A stretch of 64,000 nt of DNA from Hymenolepis diminuta (GCA_900708905.1 CAADRB010000105.1:122948-186947), one strand, 5' to 3'; positions 12,201-27,200 are shown, numbered from the stretch's first letter. Numbers and translations are program-made. The notes: a model not told the origin generated them from the sequence alone.

Positions 12201-15200
12201 ACTATTGGGTTCTGAAATTCGCGGCTATCTTGGAAGTCAGTTAGGTAGTGATAGTCTCTCGATTAAATAAGTTTATTATATCCTGTCTTAAATTTATACC
12301 ACCAAGCATGTCCTAAATTATCCTCCCACTGTTAATTATCAAAAGCAGATCCTCGACTACACAAATCCTCATTTCTGTCTACGGAGTAAATCGATTCAAC
12401 TTCAAATTAGCAGTTAGAAGCGTTAATCGTACACTGTGACAGATTAAAGGAGATTCTGGTTCAAATTATCTCCGATATAAATCACCAAATTGTCCACTAT
12501 CTCTTGCTATCCTACGGCACGATTAGATCAGTTGTGAAAAGATTTTGACAACTGAAATTAGTCGGAACTTGTTAGTTTTCTCGGTAGTCGGTAGCTTATA
12601 TTTTGGGGAAACTAAAATTTCGAAAATTAAATCAAGGAGAAAGAGTCTAATTTAATTTTACCATTGTTTTGAGCTTCTAAATTGGTGCATCTTTTTGCCA
12701 AAAGCTAATGTCCTAGTTAATTCTCATGCTTCTTTTTCATCAGTAAAAAAATGACTGCAGTATGTATGCGTCCACAAATGGAGTTATTTCTGTGTGGCTG
12801 GCTTTTCAAACAATGCAAAAATATTGACTTCAAAATTTTATGTCTAATTAATATATTTTACTTATTCTTAATTAGTAAACAAATACGACAGTGTATACGG
12901 CGTACTGAACCATTGCAGGACACCTCAGGGCCAACGCCTACTTACTCAATGGCTGCGTCAACCTCTCACCGATGTTGCCAAAATTAGTAAGTCTACTTAA
13001 ATATTTTCGGTAACACACATTTTTGTAAAATTTATCAATTTTTTCCCATCCACTTTAGATGAGCGCTTAGATTTGGTTGAAGCTTTTGTTGAAGATAGTA
13101 GTCTTCGACATACTTTCCATGAAACATTTCTTCGTCGTGTTCCTGATCTTCCACGACTCGCTAGACGACTCCAGATGTCTAAAGCGAAACTTCAAGTAAG
13201 TTAATAATTTAAGTAATTTTCAAGGATTGAACAATTTATGGATAAGATCAGGGGGCCTCGCTACTTAAATAACTTCCTTTTGTTTTTTGTTCAAGGATAT
13301 GTATTTTTAATTTTATGTGAGGACAAATATATTTTAAACTTAGATTTTTGTATTAAGCATTTATTTTACTATTTAGTGTATAGTATGGTTCTTAAGTTCT
13401 TTGACAATAGTTCCTTATTCCTTTTCAATTTTAATGGGAATATGTTGAAGTGGTGTTGGCTGATTTATGACTGTTTAATAGTTTTTGCCCGATTAAACTC
13501 GCAATATCTGCAGCTAAAGTTCATATAGTTTTGATTTACGTGATATTTGCTTCCCCTATTCTCATTTGCCCAGTCTGTAGTTCCTCTTGGAGTTTAGTTA
13601 GCGTTTTTTTAATTTTCTTTGCGAATTGATTTACGTTGTGAAGTGACAGCACCTCGTATCTATGTTTCAACTTATATATGTATATGTAATTGCTGTTCTT
13701 ATTTGCTCTACAACCATGATGAGAAGTCAGCTAAATTAAAATAGTGGGTTGTAAGTAAACAGGACGATGTCTCTTGTTTATCTGTAATCTATTTAGCTTC
13801 CTCTCGGTCATTCAATCATGTTACTGCATTTTTGTCCCAAATTTAATTATTCTATTTAGACATTTAGATTTCATCTTTGTTAAAATAGATAGACGCTTGC
13901 TTTTGACGAATAAACAGCCTGAAATTCGGTGATTTTAGGGATTAACTCAGTAATGCACGATGGATCTTTGCGACAGATCTTCCTATTCTGAAAGGGTGAA
14001 TTTACTGTTTCCGGTTAGTTGGCATTAAATTAACTTTTATACTCATATCACCAGACCTAAACAAAATTGGCGAATGAAATGTTATAAAAACTTGAAATCA
14101 CTCGCTGAAGTACCAGAACAGGGCTGCTTGATGATCTTATTGGAGAGGTAAGGACCATTTAACTAAACCAAAATCTCATTGTGACACGTCAGAAAGTCCC
14201 AATAAAGGAGAATCAGTGTGCAGAAAATTCGCATCCCATTTATAAGAGAATAAAGAAGTGTTTTTTATGAGAGTACGAATGTTTTGTTTCGTCAAATGTA
14301 TGGTAGTTGAGGAAAAGTAGGTTTTCAGAAGATCTTTGAATCTGGTGTGATTGTCAATTAATGTCTGCAAATGTCAGAACACGATTTGAAGAATAGATTG
14401 AAGAGAGGATGACCTACCATAGAATGTATCGATCATAAATGAATGTTGCTTAAGCATTTTGGTGGAAGTGAATTCTATTAAACATCAAAGAACGGAACGA
14501 ATTGTATTTAAAATGCACCCGAGTGTACTTGAATAACAGAATAATGTAAGGAACAGTATGTCATTACACGGTAATATATGAATTAGAACGTGTAATGATC
14601 CTTCCACAAATTCACCAAAAGAAACTTTCCACTAAATGATCAAGTTTGGTCATCCCAGCACCGGTTGGTACGCATCTTTCGGTGACACCTAAATGACGCC
14701 AATCCAAGGATCTTAAAAAAACTATTGCATCATTAGTAGAGATGGGCGCTGTGTACAAGGAGCAGGGACGTTATTAGGGCAGGCTTATGACTTGCACTTG
14801 CTAAGAATTCCTTGTTCACGTGGAACAATTCCAATCTCCGATCTCCGTCATGATGGTGATTGACCACTTTACACAACCTTTTCAGGCCAGAAGGTCCGAC
14901 TAATTGACATCGCCATTGTAGCGCGCATGCGGCTCAGGACATCTAAGGGCATCACAGATCTGTTCTTGCTCTATTTCGTGTGGCTTCTTCCATGTGCCCC
15001 TCAAAGATGTAAGCATTGGCGCCAGTTAATGTGGTGCCATCCACCCGAAATCCTGATTTCTGTTCCATGATTGAATCCTGGAGTGACGTCACGTAATAGG
15101 TTGCTGTGGTATTTATGCTAGAGAAGTTCAAAGTTACCAGTATTAGAACTTCTTGCTTAAAACACTTTCATGGTAAAGAGAAAAAAACATGAAATTTAAT

Positions 15201-18200
15201 AAAGTGGATGGGAATTAAGCTTTGTCATGGATGCAGTGACAAAATTATGTAAACATAGAATCGTAAAAGTCCGACGTCCCACTTTGTGAATATTGCTCAC
15301 TATATCTGCATTTCCGATTGATGATTAAGAAAAGTACTATTGTAATGATAAATTGCGGTGAACTATACTTCAAAATCGTCTTATTTCAAGGCGGCTAGAA
15401 GGGTTCTTGGAGCGGTCATCTTTATACTATCAATTGTTATTTTAATCGATTTTTTTAGTAATTCCTTATGATGTATGCTTGATGAACGGAACCACTGCTG
15501 TTAGTAGTCGATACTCGTCATTATAATGGTTGCTATTTTATTGCCCTGATAATCTCAGAGCCCTTCCAATGGTTAGTATTGTAAATGAATTTTCTTTCGC
15601 TGGGAAATCGTATTACATTTTGTCATCCAAATTTTCCAGTTGAGGACGATGAAATGAGGCCAGTCTGATCCTGCAGCCTGGATGGAGTACGTCTCTAATT
15701 CCATGACTCACTTTTAGTACCAGTCCTACGCGTTCGGATCTTTCCCTTAATTTAAACTTAAAAAAAATTTGTATACTTTGCCGTAGGAAGTATATAAAGT
15801 TTTTCAGTGGTCACTCAAATTTGAAATTTATACAAATCTATTAAGAAGAAATTCTGTAAGTTCTTATCATCCTACTTTTCGATCGTTGAAAAATACGAAT
15901 TGAAATAGTGAAGCTGACCATCCTAAACTACTCACCCAATCTGTAAGCACTGGAGAGTGTGCTCAAGACTCCAGGGGACGAAGAATGAAATTTGACTTTT
16001 GGAACGTTAAAGAGTGCTCCACCAAGTAAATAAATGATGTGACTCAAATGGGGCTAGACACATGATGCCATGACTTTATTATCAACATCTTTTCGACTCT
16101 CTCACCTTTGACAATTATTTGATTATTTGCTGTAACCCAATTTCAGGTCTTTCCACAACGAAAAATTATAATAACAGCAGGATATGTGTACTTAGAAGTT
16201 CCGTCTTTTGCTATAAAGGCCAATAATGAGATTATCAAACCATCTATATTTAATGCTCTATTGGCAGCAAATTTATCCACTAGATTAAAAGAATGTATAA
16301 ATATTCCTCTCACTTTTTCCTATTGTTGTCTTCATGCGTTTAATTTTCTATAATTGACAATATCTATTCTTGGCGCCTAATATCTCTCTTTTCGTCCTGT
16401 TCCCCTTACCTTATCACCCCTACGTTCAGAGGTTGGTGTAGCATTCGTAAATGTAAATTACGATTACTGATATATCCTAGCTATAATTTATGCCGGCGAG
16501 ATTTTAAAACTGTGACATTTGTGTTCCAGGCGATTCGGTGCGATGATTTTCTGACTGATTGAATTTATATAGGGGGATAGGCTCTGACGCCTACGTCTTG
16601 TTTTGAATTCTGAGATTAATTTAAACAGTTGTTTAATTTTTCGCCTTTGTGTTTTGGGGTCAGCTGGAGTAGCCGAATCAATTGTAATTTCAACAATATC
16701 ATACTGCTATAAACGAACACAAGGATGTGTATTAGTTGTTAAAGGTTCTGGAGCCCAGCAACCGTTTTCTGTCAGTCAAACTTCTTAAGGAGTTACCACA
16801 TAGTGGCTGGGCTTTGCTAGACTATCATACACTTGAACATATTCTCTTAATTTAGTCAATAACAACCTGCCTTTGTCTTATCTCGCAATTTCTTATACCA
16901 AATTTTAAATTTCTTAATTTTTTATTGAACTATTTTATTTGGATGAGTCATTATCGGACTCCAAATGGCTTACTAATGGTGAAAATACATTAGTTGAAAA
17001 GCTCAACCATTAAGAATTACATTCTACCAAGTCATTCCATTGTGAGGGTCAACGTTGTATAAAGAGATATTAATCACGCAAACACCAAGGCCCTTTTCTA
17101 CAAGTAATTAATTAACAAGATGTTTAGAAAACGGCCTCATCTTCGATCATCAACTTGATGGTAAGCTCTGTATCGGAGGTTATGAGATCATCAACACACA
17201 TTCAGTGATAAGAGGGGCCAACCGTTCTAGTTGTCATTAGAAGACATGCTAAAAAATACTGGTTTCCTTTGCTCAAGATGTGTTAAAAGGGCACTCTCGA
17301 TTTTTATATTACATTTACAATAGACTCTAATAATGTCTAATACCATATTTTATTTTGAGTGTTTCAAGTTTTATGGAGTTATAGAAGTACATTTCTTTTG
17401 AGCCCGTTTGTAAACAAGTAGAAATCCATATACTGAATCCCCCTAACCAGCCCATAAAACTATGACCTTGCAGCTATGGATCTGCTTATTCGAATAGTGC
17501 AACTTTTGCAAGCTTTATTAATAAACTGATGATTTTAAGAGGAAAATCAAGTTCGGTTAAACTTTCACCTTCATCTTCAATCTTGACCTATTTAGATATA
17601 TCTTTGTATAGCTTAAGAAGATACGAATTCACACCCAAAGGAAGCCGATGGGTAGCTTTGACAAAAGTAATAAGGAAATAGCAAATTATGTTCTCGGTCG
17701 TAACATTTCAATATCTTTACCCCGGATACTTAAGCTTCTCATTCGGTGGGGTTCTAAAACGTCTGCTCTAGTAACTGAACAACAGAAATCAACGGCATCT
17801 TTAATTTTTTCCTGAAAATGTTAACTCCCAGTTGTAAGGGAGAGGCCTTAGGCGTCATTCAGTAAGTCCTTGGGACATCCTTGTCGTATTTGCCTTAATC
17901 TTCTAATCTGACGGTGATGAAGAAACGCGATTTATAAATTTTATTTTTAATCGCATTAAGGCGAGGCGATACATCATTTTTTCTTATCATCTGTTAATTT
18001 TGTTTCATCCTTTGGGTAGAAAACGCCCAACAAAAGGGATTGTGGCGTTTATTTGCTATTTAAATTGTACTAAATCAGCGTAATATTTTGGTTTTATATT
18101 CTGTGATCTTGTTTCGGCAATGAGTGAATTTGGCTTATCAGATGATTTGACTTTAATATCTATCCGTTCTTGCTAGCTTATAGTGCATCGGTCAGTGTAC

Positions 18201-21200
18201 ATTTCTGTGAGGACATGGGTCATCGGTGCACTTCCGGTGACTGACAACGAGTTGTAGTGAATACTACAGAGTGGTAAGATAAGACGAATTTCTCATTGAA
18301 GGTATCTCTGACCTTTCTGAATGTTGTTAAACACTTTTTTCTGGTGGTTTGAAACTTCCACCTTTAGGCCTAACAAGTTATACCTTGCGATAAATAAATT
18401 TCCTGGGTAAAAGATCGTTTTTACCGATCCCTTTAAGTAAGCTTTAAAAGTATTTTGAAGGTGTTTTTGAATACCAAACCGATTATGCATTAATCTGACC
18501 ATTTACCTTTTTAATGATTATATCCGCTATCTTTGAACCCAAACAGCTGGTTTTCAACCTTTTTAGTGCACCGGTAACCTAGTTTGTCCTTGAACTATCG
18601 CACGTCTGAGGTCTCTGTATTTGAGCAAAAGCCTTAAGCGACATTTACTTCCCTTTTCCATAAATATAATATAGGTACCGAGATGTTGTTTTTCTTTAAC
18701 TGCAGTGTTTACTATTTCCAGAATAAAAATTTTGTAATAATTTGCGCTGTTTGGAGTAAATAACGTATTTTTCTTCCCATTCTTTATCATCGCTTTTTTG
18801 AAAACATTTACATTTTCAATTAAAAAGTAAATTTGTTGAGCTTAAAAAATAAATAGTCTTACTATGGAGTATTTATACTCCATACTCAATTAACAATTGA
18901 AGCACAAATCTTACTCTGAAGAGATATCTCTAGTGGAGAAAGTCAAATTCTATCAGCTGACAGGGAAATGTATGTCTATCACTACCAGATTCGTTAGTGA
19001 AATTTGAACATTTAGTTTAAGAAGAATACCTAAGGGTGTTAAGTTGGGGGCTGTTGATTGAAAAATAACACCAGAGACTGTTTATTTTTAGAGGAAAGTT
19101 TTTATTTCTGTTTATTTTCTCAGAACAATTCTAAGTCCTTCGATAACTGAGAAAGCACGTTTCTACAGCTTCAAATGTATAGAGTGAACTCTTGTGAACT
19201 GTGTTTTACTTGAAATTATGTCAGCCATGTATCATCCTGCTAACACCTTGGAAAATGGATGGAAATATGCGTCTGAAGTAGTGAGTCAAAAATTACATTT
19301 AATATTCTGGACGCTGCAAAAATGAAATCACTAGGATAAGAGGAAATAAATTCCGAAGTTTGGACATTACGACATGAAGCGAGAAATAAAAAATATCCTC
19401 CAATCTGAATGGAAAGGTAAAATTCTACAAGACTCTTTATTTAATGCCCCAAATTTAATTGAAATTTCTACTTGATCCCTTTCCTTTAACCCTATAGTTT
19501 TCTACGTTCAAGTACTATTCCACGAAGTAAAATATACGTTTTTTGCCTTGCCTTGGGCAACATTAACATTAAAATCCTTAGTCTTTTCATTGGATATTTT
19601 GTTGGGGTAACAAGAACCGAGGTCGCTAATTTCAGAATTACCAAACAGTAGTTTCAAACAATAGGAGACAAAGAGTTGTGTAAGCCAAAGTGTATTGAAG
19701 CGAGTAGAGAAGAAATAAGGGAGAGGAGATGAGAGGGAATCATACAACCAGGTAAGTGACAATCATGTGTATGGGAGTGGAAATACGAAGCTAGTTTATA
19801 TGAGCACTTGGACAAGTACGCGTGTGTGGATGTGAATGCAGGTATGTTTTTAAATAAAATTGGAAAAAGGAGAGAATCGGTAAACTCATCTAGATATGAC
19901 GGATACTGATTTGATTCATAAGGGTATAAAGGCTTTATCTCATGCTGATATTACTAAAATTAGGTGCAAGGGAATAAAAAAGCCCAGCTTTTGCATAATA
20001 TTCTGCGTTAGTAACTCCAAATTGTCCTTTCTCTTGTTTGGAGATCTCTCAATTCATCCTTCAAATTCCATAGTCCTAATTCGACTCCTTTCTTCATTAA
20101 TAATGATATTCTTTGTTAAGTAATGTCATTTATTTTATTTTTCCACTTAAATTTATTTTAGTAAAATCAGAAATAATTTAAAAACTTCTCATAATTCTTT
20201 CCCTGATATCAATCTGGTCAGGCTTTTATTTATAATAAATGCGAAACAGGTAGATATGTTGAAAACGGACAAGATTGGTTCAGTTTTTCTTTCTCTCCTT
20301 TCCTATCACGATTCTTAGCCAACGTTGTACCTTCTATAACAGCAGCTGAGTCTGTATCTGCAACAGTGAAGAGGATCAAGTAAGGCCCATGGTCTTTTTC
20401 TCAATACTGGAAGGTATTCCTCATCTGAAATTTCAAAAAAAAACATGCAATTAATTCATCCATCTATCATAGACGCTAAATTTATCTCTATGTATGGTCC
20501 TTAGGGAATGCTAGATTCAATTCTATTTATAAGGAGATGTAGCTGACCACTCTAGACGTACTCCTTATCCGTACTGACATGCGCTTCCTGATATCAAAAC
20601 TGCGTAATTTTCAAGGTGTAGTTTTTGTTCCATTCTTAAGCCTTTTTTTGTGCTATTAACTGATCTAAATTTTCCCTTCAGCATAAAATATCCGAATTAG
20701 GTAGTGTTGTTACTGCGAACATTATGGACTTGAAATGCCTTCAGTCAAGTTAATGTCTCCCCATCTAACAGAAGGCATCACTTAAATATTGCCCCTCTAT
20801 GAACATATATAACTTACCCAAAGATTCGTCCATAGAAGGTAAGAAGGTTTCAATATCTCTTGATTGAGGTTGTTGAGACGGGGTTGGATATGTGTTGAAC
20901 ATATCTTCCGATGAAGTGTCAGGACCTTGCATACGTCTTCCCTCAACTTGCCATGAGGTTATCAGAAGAAATGTAAAGAGTAATTTGATCAAAAGTGGTA
21001 AATCTATCGGTTCCATATCGAATGTGAAATTAGACTGTGCGAGATTGTTTAAATTCACTCCTCCGGCCAATTAGATTTCACTATCTCAGCGCGCTCAACC
21101 AATAGGCATTTCGGATATCGGTTTTATCTCATGATTGATTTTTAATTGTATTTTTTCTTTATAGGATGTCTATCGGGTTTATAGGGTGGTAGGACTCATA

Positions 21201-24200
21201 CCTGAAGCCATCAACCACTTACAAAGGAGTGAAAATCGTCATTCGGCTTTGCTGGAACATGTTTTTATTAGCGATCTTCGGGTACGTTAACCCCAATTCC
21301 AGCCACATCGGGAAGCTGTCAATCATTTATTTTAAATTTCATTTGCCGATTTCCTTTCCCATTTAATTTTAGACGGCGGCGGAAAATTTTGATAAATTTA
21401 CACAAATGATCGAATCAACATTGGACTTGGAGGCTGCGAAGGAGAATGAATTTTTAATTCGACCGGATTTTGACGAGGAACTTAAAGGTAAGTTTCGAAG
21501 TTGATAGAATTATTCGAATTATTCTGTTAATTTCTGTATGTCAAACATTTTTCGTCATGAATAAAGATGAGACGAAAATATTTTTCGTAGGGTTTGTCCA
21601 TTTCCTTCTTGGTAGCTCATTATTATTGCTTGATTGATTAAGCGTCCACAGTATTTGATGCAATGCTGAATTGAGGTGGAAGAACGTTTTTTGTAGTGAA
21701 CGTTTTTTTAATATTTGTAGTTCTGAGTATTCTTCTGATGATGGAGAGGCATAATTCTACGAATCCCCGTCTTGAAATTCGTCTTAAATTGGTACTTTTT
21801 TGAGGTTACGTATTTGATCTCATTTAATTTTGACCCGATTAATGTGCCTAAGTTAGAACCCACTCTATTATAATTATATATTTTCGTCGTTAGACAACTA
21901 AAACGCTTTAAAGCACTCTTTGTCTTTTTTATTAATAGGACAAATAAGATTAATTATAATATCCTGGTCTTGTTTTGTTGAGGTCATAATACTTATGTTG
22001 ACTCACATATGTACTCTACCGTCTGATTATGATCAAGTGAGCAAACGCTCCTTTGATTGCTTCTTAGACCCTATTTAGCTCAGCACTATCCTAATCCAGT
22101 TCGGTATTGCATTGGTGCATATAGCTTATTCAGCAGTATGTACAATTGATTGCTGTGTACTGTTGCAAATACCCTCTTCTTATTTCTCGTTATGTGTTGT
22201 AGGCGTTCCATTGAAAGTCGGTTCTCTTTAAGAGGTAAATTAATACAACAAGTAGGAGAAATGAGTAGAGGGAGAAATAGGTCAAAGGGGGGGGAAATAA
22301 TCTATAGCTAATATAGTAAAAAGCGAACTTGGGTCGTAAGGTCGTCCAATAACACGAAATCGTACTTCCAACTCCCTCGCCCCCGACCCTGAAGACATTG
22401 TTTAACGTCTTCGTGATTTTTGTATCATTCCTTTTACCAATGTTCTCAGTATGTCAAATGTGCTATCCTTTTGATTACAAATGGATTGATTTTTCTTGTT
22501 TAACATTGATAAGAACATCCCCTTCGGTACCTGTCGGCATAATGTCATAGTTTGGTACAATACTAGGAAGCATTCTCTCTGCCCATTCAGGTAAAGAATA
22601 TATGCCTTGTTTTTGCTCTATAAATACTTCAAAGAGATTTCTAGCAGAATATATTCTCAGGCATCTCAGCTTGTTTTATATCTATTTGCGTATGTTTATA
22701 AATGTATGGAAGAGTTTTCTTATGTTAGCAGAAGACCCACGAGTTTACTTCCTACATTTTCATGCCACTTAAATGATAAGGGGAACATTATTGTGCCCAG
22801 TTAAGTATTTTTTGATTGTAATGCGATTATCTTTGTTTCTAACTCTAATTCATACTACCCTCAAACTTATGTTTTGATGTCTCCATATTATTCTTTTGGT
22901 ACAATAGTAGATTATTAAAGTTGGTGTCAAGAATACTAGATGGATAGAAATATACAGCTTCCAATACCTCATACATTGAATGAATTTTCGACTTTACAAT
23001 ATTATGAGTTCTAATGACTTCTAGTAGTGATCGGTACTCCTACCCTCTTAAGATCTTGACTTGAGATATTTGGGGAGATTAAGTTTCTCTAATGCTTTGT
23101 TTTGAAAACTTTTTGAGAATGAACGATTCTACTGGATATGTTCAGTGTATGAAAATGCGTTCATATGTATTTTCTCATTTAAGCATTTCAAAATCTTCCC
23201 AGATTTACTAAGCTTTACCTGGGAAGAGGACTGATGTTCTTGTGGTCGATCTTATTGATAAGCTCACATTCTACCAACCTTACTTTGACAAGAATTCGGC
23301 AATGCTATTGGTCACCCACTTCATTGAAAGTGCACTGCTGGATACGATACGAGGACTTAACAAACGTGCACGTGAATTACTGCGTGGGAAACTGACATTC
23401 TTTTACTTCTTCCTTGATCTGTTTTGACAAATAGGGTTAATATAGTCATGTTTGCCGATGTTCATGGACTGCAGATATTCCTCTTTACATTTACGTTGTC
23501 AATATACAATAATAAATAATATCTCTCTAAAATATGAGATGATAGTTTTGAAATAATTAATTTCGATGCAGATATCGGAGCATTTTGCGGGAATGTTAAT
23601 TTCAAAGTCCTTATCTTCCCATTTGATTCGCGCTTTGCCACTACAGTGACTGTTCTTCTATTATCCTAACGGCTATTTAAGCTTAGCCGGAACCTATTTT
23701 GAGGTCTTGTGAGTTGCAAATTGCTCCAGTGGTTGGTCAGCTAAATTCATTCTCATTAATATATAAGAATTCATTTTAACTTATTTCTGCTTTGGGAAGC
23801 AGCAGAGAGCAAGAGTTCAGAAGCCTATATTTGCTAACTTGTTTATCTATGATTTGTAATATTTACCCCACTAAAGGCAAGGAAAAATGTAGCATTTTGT
23901 CGTTTTAAATATTCCAGAGCAGTAAGCAAAAGAAGGAAATCAGTGCGAATCTATATTACACAGAAAATTCATGGGGAATTTGTATGGGGAATAGCGATCG
24001 GTCGATCGGATCAAGAAGTACTTGATTTTCTGGATTATAAATTTCTTGCATGGAGATCTCTATACAGACTCTATGGTTTATACTTATTTTAGGGATGCAT
24101 AAAGAAGACGTCTGTCCTCTGTTAATAAAAGATGGAGGTCAAAAAATTGTGTGGGACCTTCGATCTATAGGATAAACCGTTTATGAAAATATGCATGTCC

Positions 24201-27200
24201 AAGTTCACAACAGGTCCAGGAATTTCGAAAATTTATAAGTAGAACCTTATTTATCTTGCATTATTAGAGAGCTATTGTTGAAAATAGAATAAAATCATTT
24301 CTTTGGCTCTTATGAATTAAATATAACACCCTTAGAAGCAGCTAATAATTTTTTTGGCCTCCAGGCTAGACTTGTCGCACTTTTGCGACATTTGTTATTA
24401 GCATTTCTGTTTTTGCCAATTTGTATGACTCAATTTGCATCATTCCGTTTAAATTCTCCCGATAATAATCTTACCAATTTTTTTTCTTTTCAAGGAATTA
24501 AAGAGTGTTTACAGGCTGTAGAGGCGGACATATTCCGAGAATTTGAGGAGGTAAGTTGGTTACTATTTTCGTGTGTCATCTTCTATCTCATATAATGACG
24601 ACATGAAGAGGAAGGGAGAGGTCGTTTTACGAATTATTCATGTCATTCTAACTACATCTTCTCACGCACTTCGAACACGTTTGAATTTAAAATATGCACA
24701 CCAGATTGTTTTTTCTGGACCGAAATTAGAGCTTTTATTGATGAATATCTAAGTATATTAATGCGCATATAGCCCCGTTATTTGGTTAATATTGTCAGTA
24801 CGAATTTGTTATGAGTAGAATGTAGAATATTCGTAACTAACGTGCGCCTGTCACATTAAATTGAATATGCTTGAAATGCATCAGAATGAATTTCGAGGAA
24901 GATGGGCTTTGAAGTGGCAAATTTGCTTACTAAATTAAGGACTTTCCTGAAGGCTAAATATGGAGACTGTTGTCTCTTCCAAACACTGAAGGATCAAGGA
25001 AAAAATAGGATACGATAATTTTGTTAGAGAGCAAACCAGAATGACGGGAAAGAGAGCGTAATAGAAGTGGAGAAACAACAACAGAGACGAAGAGGAACAT
25101 ATAAGTGAGAACGGGCAAATCAGTTTGCGGAATTGAGTTGAGCAGACTATCCAAAGCATATTTCCTCATTCGGTTAAATGATTAAAAAAAGCATTTAAGG
25201 TACTGATTGAAATAAATTCAACAGGAGTTTAAATTAGCAGTTACAAACATAATATTCAATAAATTCTTATGGTGACTGAAACTTAGAATTTAAACCATCA
25301 AACTGACTGTGCAACTAATCTGCTACTTTTGCTGTTATCATAACGCGTAAAAGTTGAGGGGATAAAATTTGAAAAATGAAATGTTCACAACTATATCATT
25401 CATAACGCATCATATATATTGAATGATATGTATTTTTTATATCAAAGTATTATGTACTGAGGTTTTAACTCCTTTCATGGTATTAGGTAGGGAAAAAATT
25501 GTCCTCAACTGACGCTTAATTTCCGCAGTTTTTACTGAACTTAGGTCTAATTTTTCCTTCGTTCAGATTGCCTCTAAGGTTGGTTTGGAGCCTGGAAAGT
25601 CAATCAAATTGGAGTCTGCTGATGGTATTGGTCACTTCCTTCGTGTAACTCTTAAGGTTAGAAACTTCAGTTCTTTAATATCTCAAAGCATTATATCTCT
25701 ACGTTTAAATTACTTACCCAACTTCTCTTGGTAGATGGAAAAGCAGATCCGGGGAATCAGTTGGTTAAAGAAAATCGATATGCAGAAGGCTGGTGTTCGC
25801 TGCCGATCTACGGAATTAGCTGCCCTTAGTGAACAACACGCCACATTGAAAGAGCAGTACGCAAGAGCTCAAAAGAGCATCGTAAAAGAAATTCTCACGG
25901 TGTCAGGTTAGTGCAATAAGTTAGGCGGCTGAATGAGATGATGAATTCCAAGGGATTTTACAAATTTTGCTTTTAGCCGGCTACCTGGAGCCGCTTTACG
26001 CGCTAGGTACTTGTACTGCACAACTTGACGTTGTTGTAAGCTTGGCCATTGCTGCAGTCTCTGCACCTCAACAATACATTCGGCCACGCTTTCTCAAACA
26101 GTCTTCCAACGAAACTGATGGTGGTGGAATTCGGCTGAGGGATTTTCGACATCCCTGCCTTGAATATCAAGATGGCGTCTCGGTCATTCCCAATGATGTT
26201 GATTTGGAACGAGGTAATTGCTACTACTCAAAATATTTAAGTAGTTGAACGGTCTAATTTTGATAATCTTTACAGGAAAGCAAATCTTCAAGACTATCAC
26301 CGGACCGAATATGGGGGGAAAATCTACCTATATCCGTGGTGTAAGTAAATGCATTCCCAATCGTCTTTTTATTAGTAAATCGGTCACTTTATTATCCCAA
26401 TTATCTGAAACACTAACGCTGGGTATTTTATGACAAAATTCCTTTTTATGTTTGTACATTTCCACTAATTACAAAATTAAATGTTTGGTACTTTGTAGCA
26501 GTTTGGTATTTTCTCGTTTCTTCTTTATCTTAACTTGATATCACTCAAGTAAGTGTAGTGACTACTTTTTTGCTGTGTCACTAGGGTCAGTCATTTAATC
26601 GAAGCAAGGGGTTGTTTTATAATAATAACAGCATTCTTTCCATTTCTCAGTTCACTTGGTCTAATTTTATTAAATTGGGAAAATTTCACACATCATTGAA
26701 ACTAATTAAACAGACCGAATCTTTACCAATAAGAATTTTCTCCATTGACAATCGGTGAAAATTTCCCATGTTTTGAGACTGCTACCTTTACTTCGTATTT
26801 TATTAATATTATAATCAGTTGTATTTAATAAGTATAATTTTGATTTTTTGACCTCTTACGATGCACCTCATTCCTTATGTTCGGTATTGATTAGTTTACA
26901 AGTTGTTTAATATTTTTTGAAAGCTAATTTAATTAACTTGCTAGATTAGGAGAATGTACGTGAGTACTTTTAATTTCAATAGGTATAGTTTAGACTAAAT
27001 TCAAAGTGTTAACCTGAATGAAAATAAGGGGTTGGCATCTTTATATGTTTTATATGCTGAAAGGTAAGGTTTAATATAACGACCTAAATTCGAAATAATG
27101 GAGAACTTATTTTCTCTTTGTATCAGTCTCTTGTATTTCGTGTTTGAAATATCAAACTTTTCAACCTCGATCATTGGTTATCGAAGGTAGATTGTGTGAA

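Larger units (their letters stand above)
13196..21164 (+). other. MSH2 intron 9, 7,969 bp
   Basis: The longest intron, between ...MSKAKLQ and DVYRVYRVV, which are contiguous in MSH2 proteins. It holds the 18S rRNA relic (14593-15085, minus) and the antisense prohormone-like gene (20315-21016). I found no other supported feature in 15.1-20.3 kb. Confidence 0.8.

Noticed and set aside
24383..24595. Apparent signal-peptide protein starting [17 protein letters not shown]
   Set aside because: It is the read-through of MSH2 intron 11 into exon 12 ([13 protein letters not shown]); the hydrophobic part is intron sequence before the acceptor at 24494.
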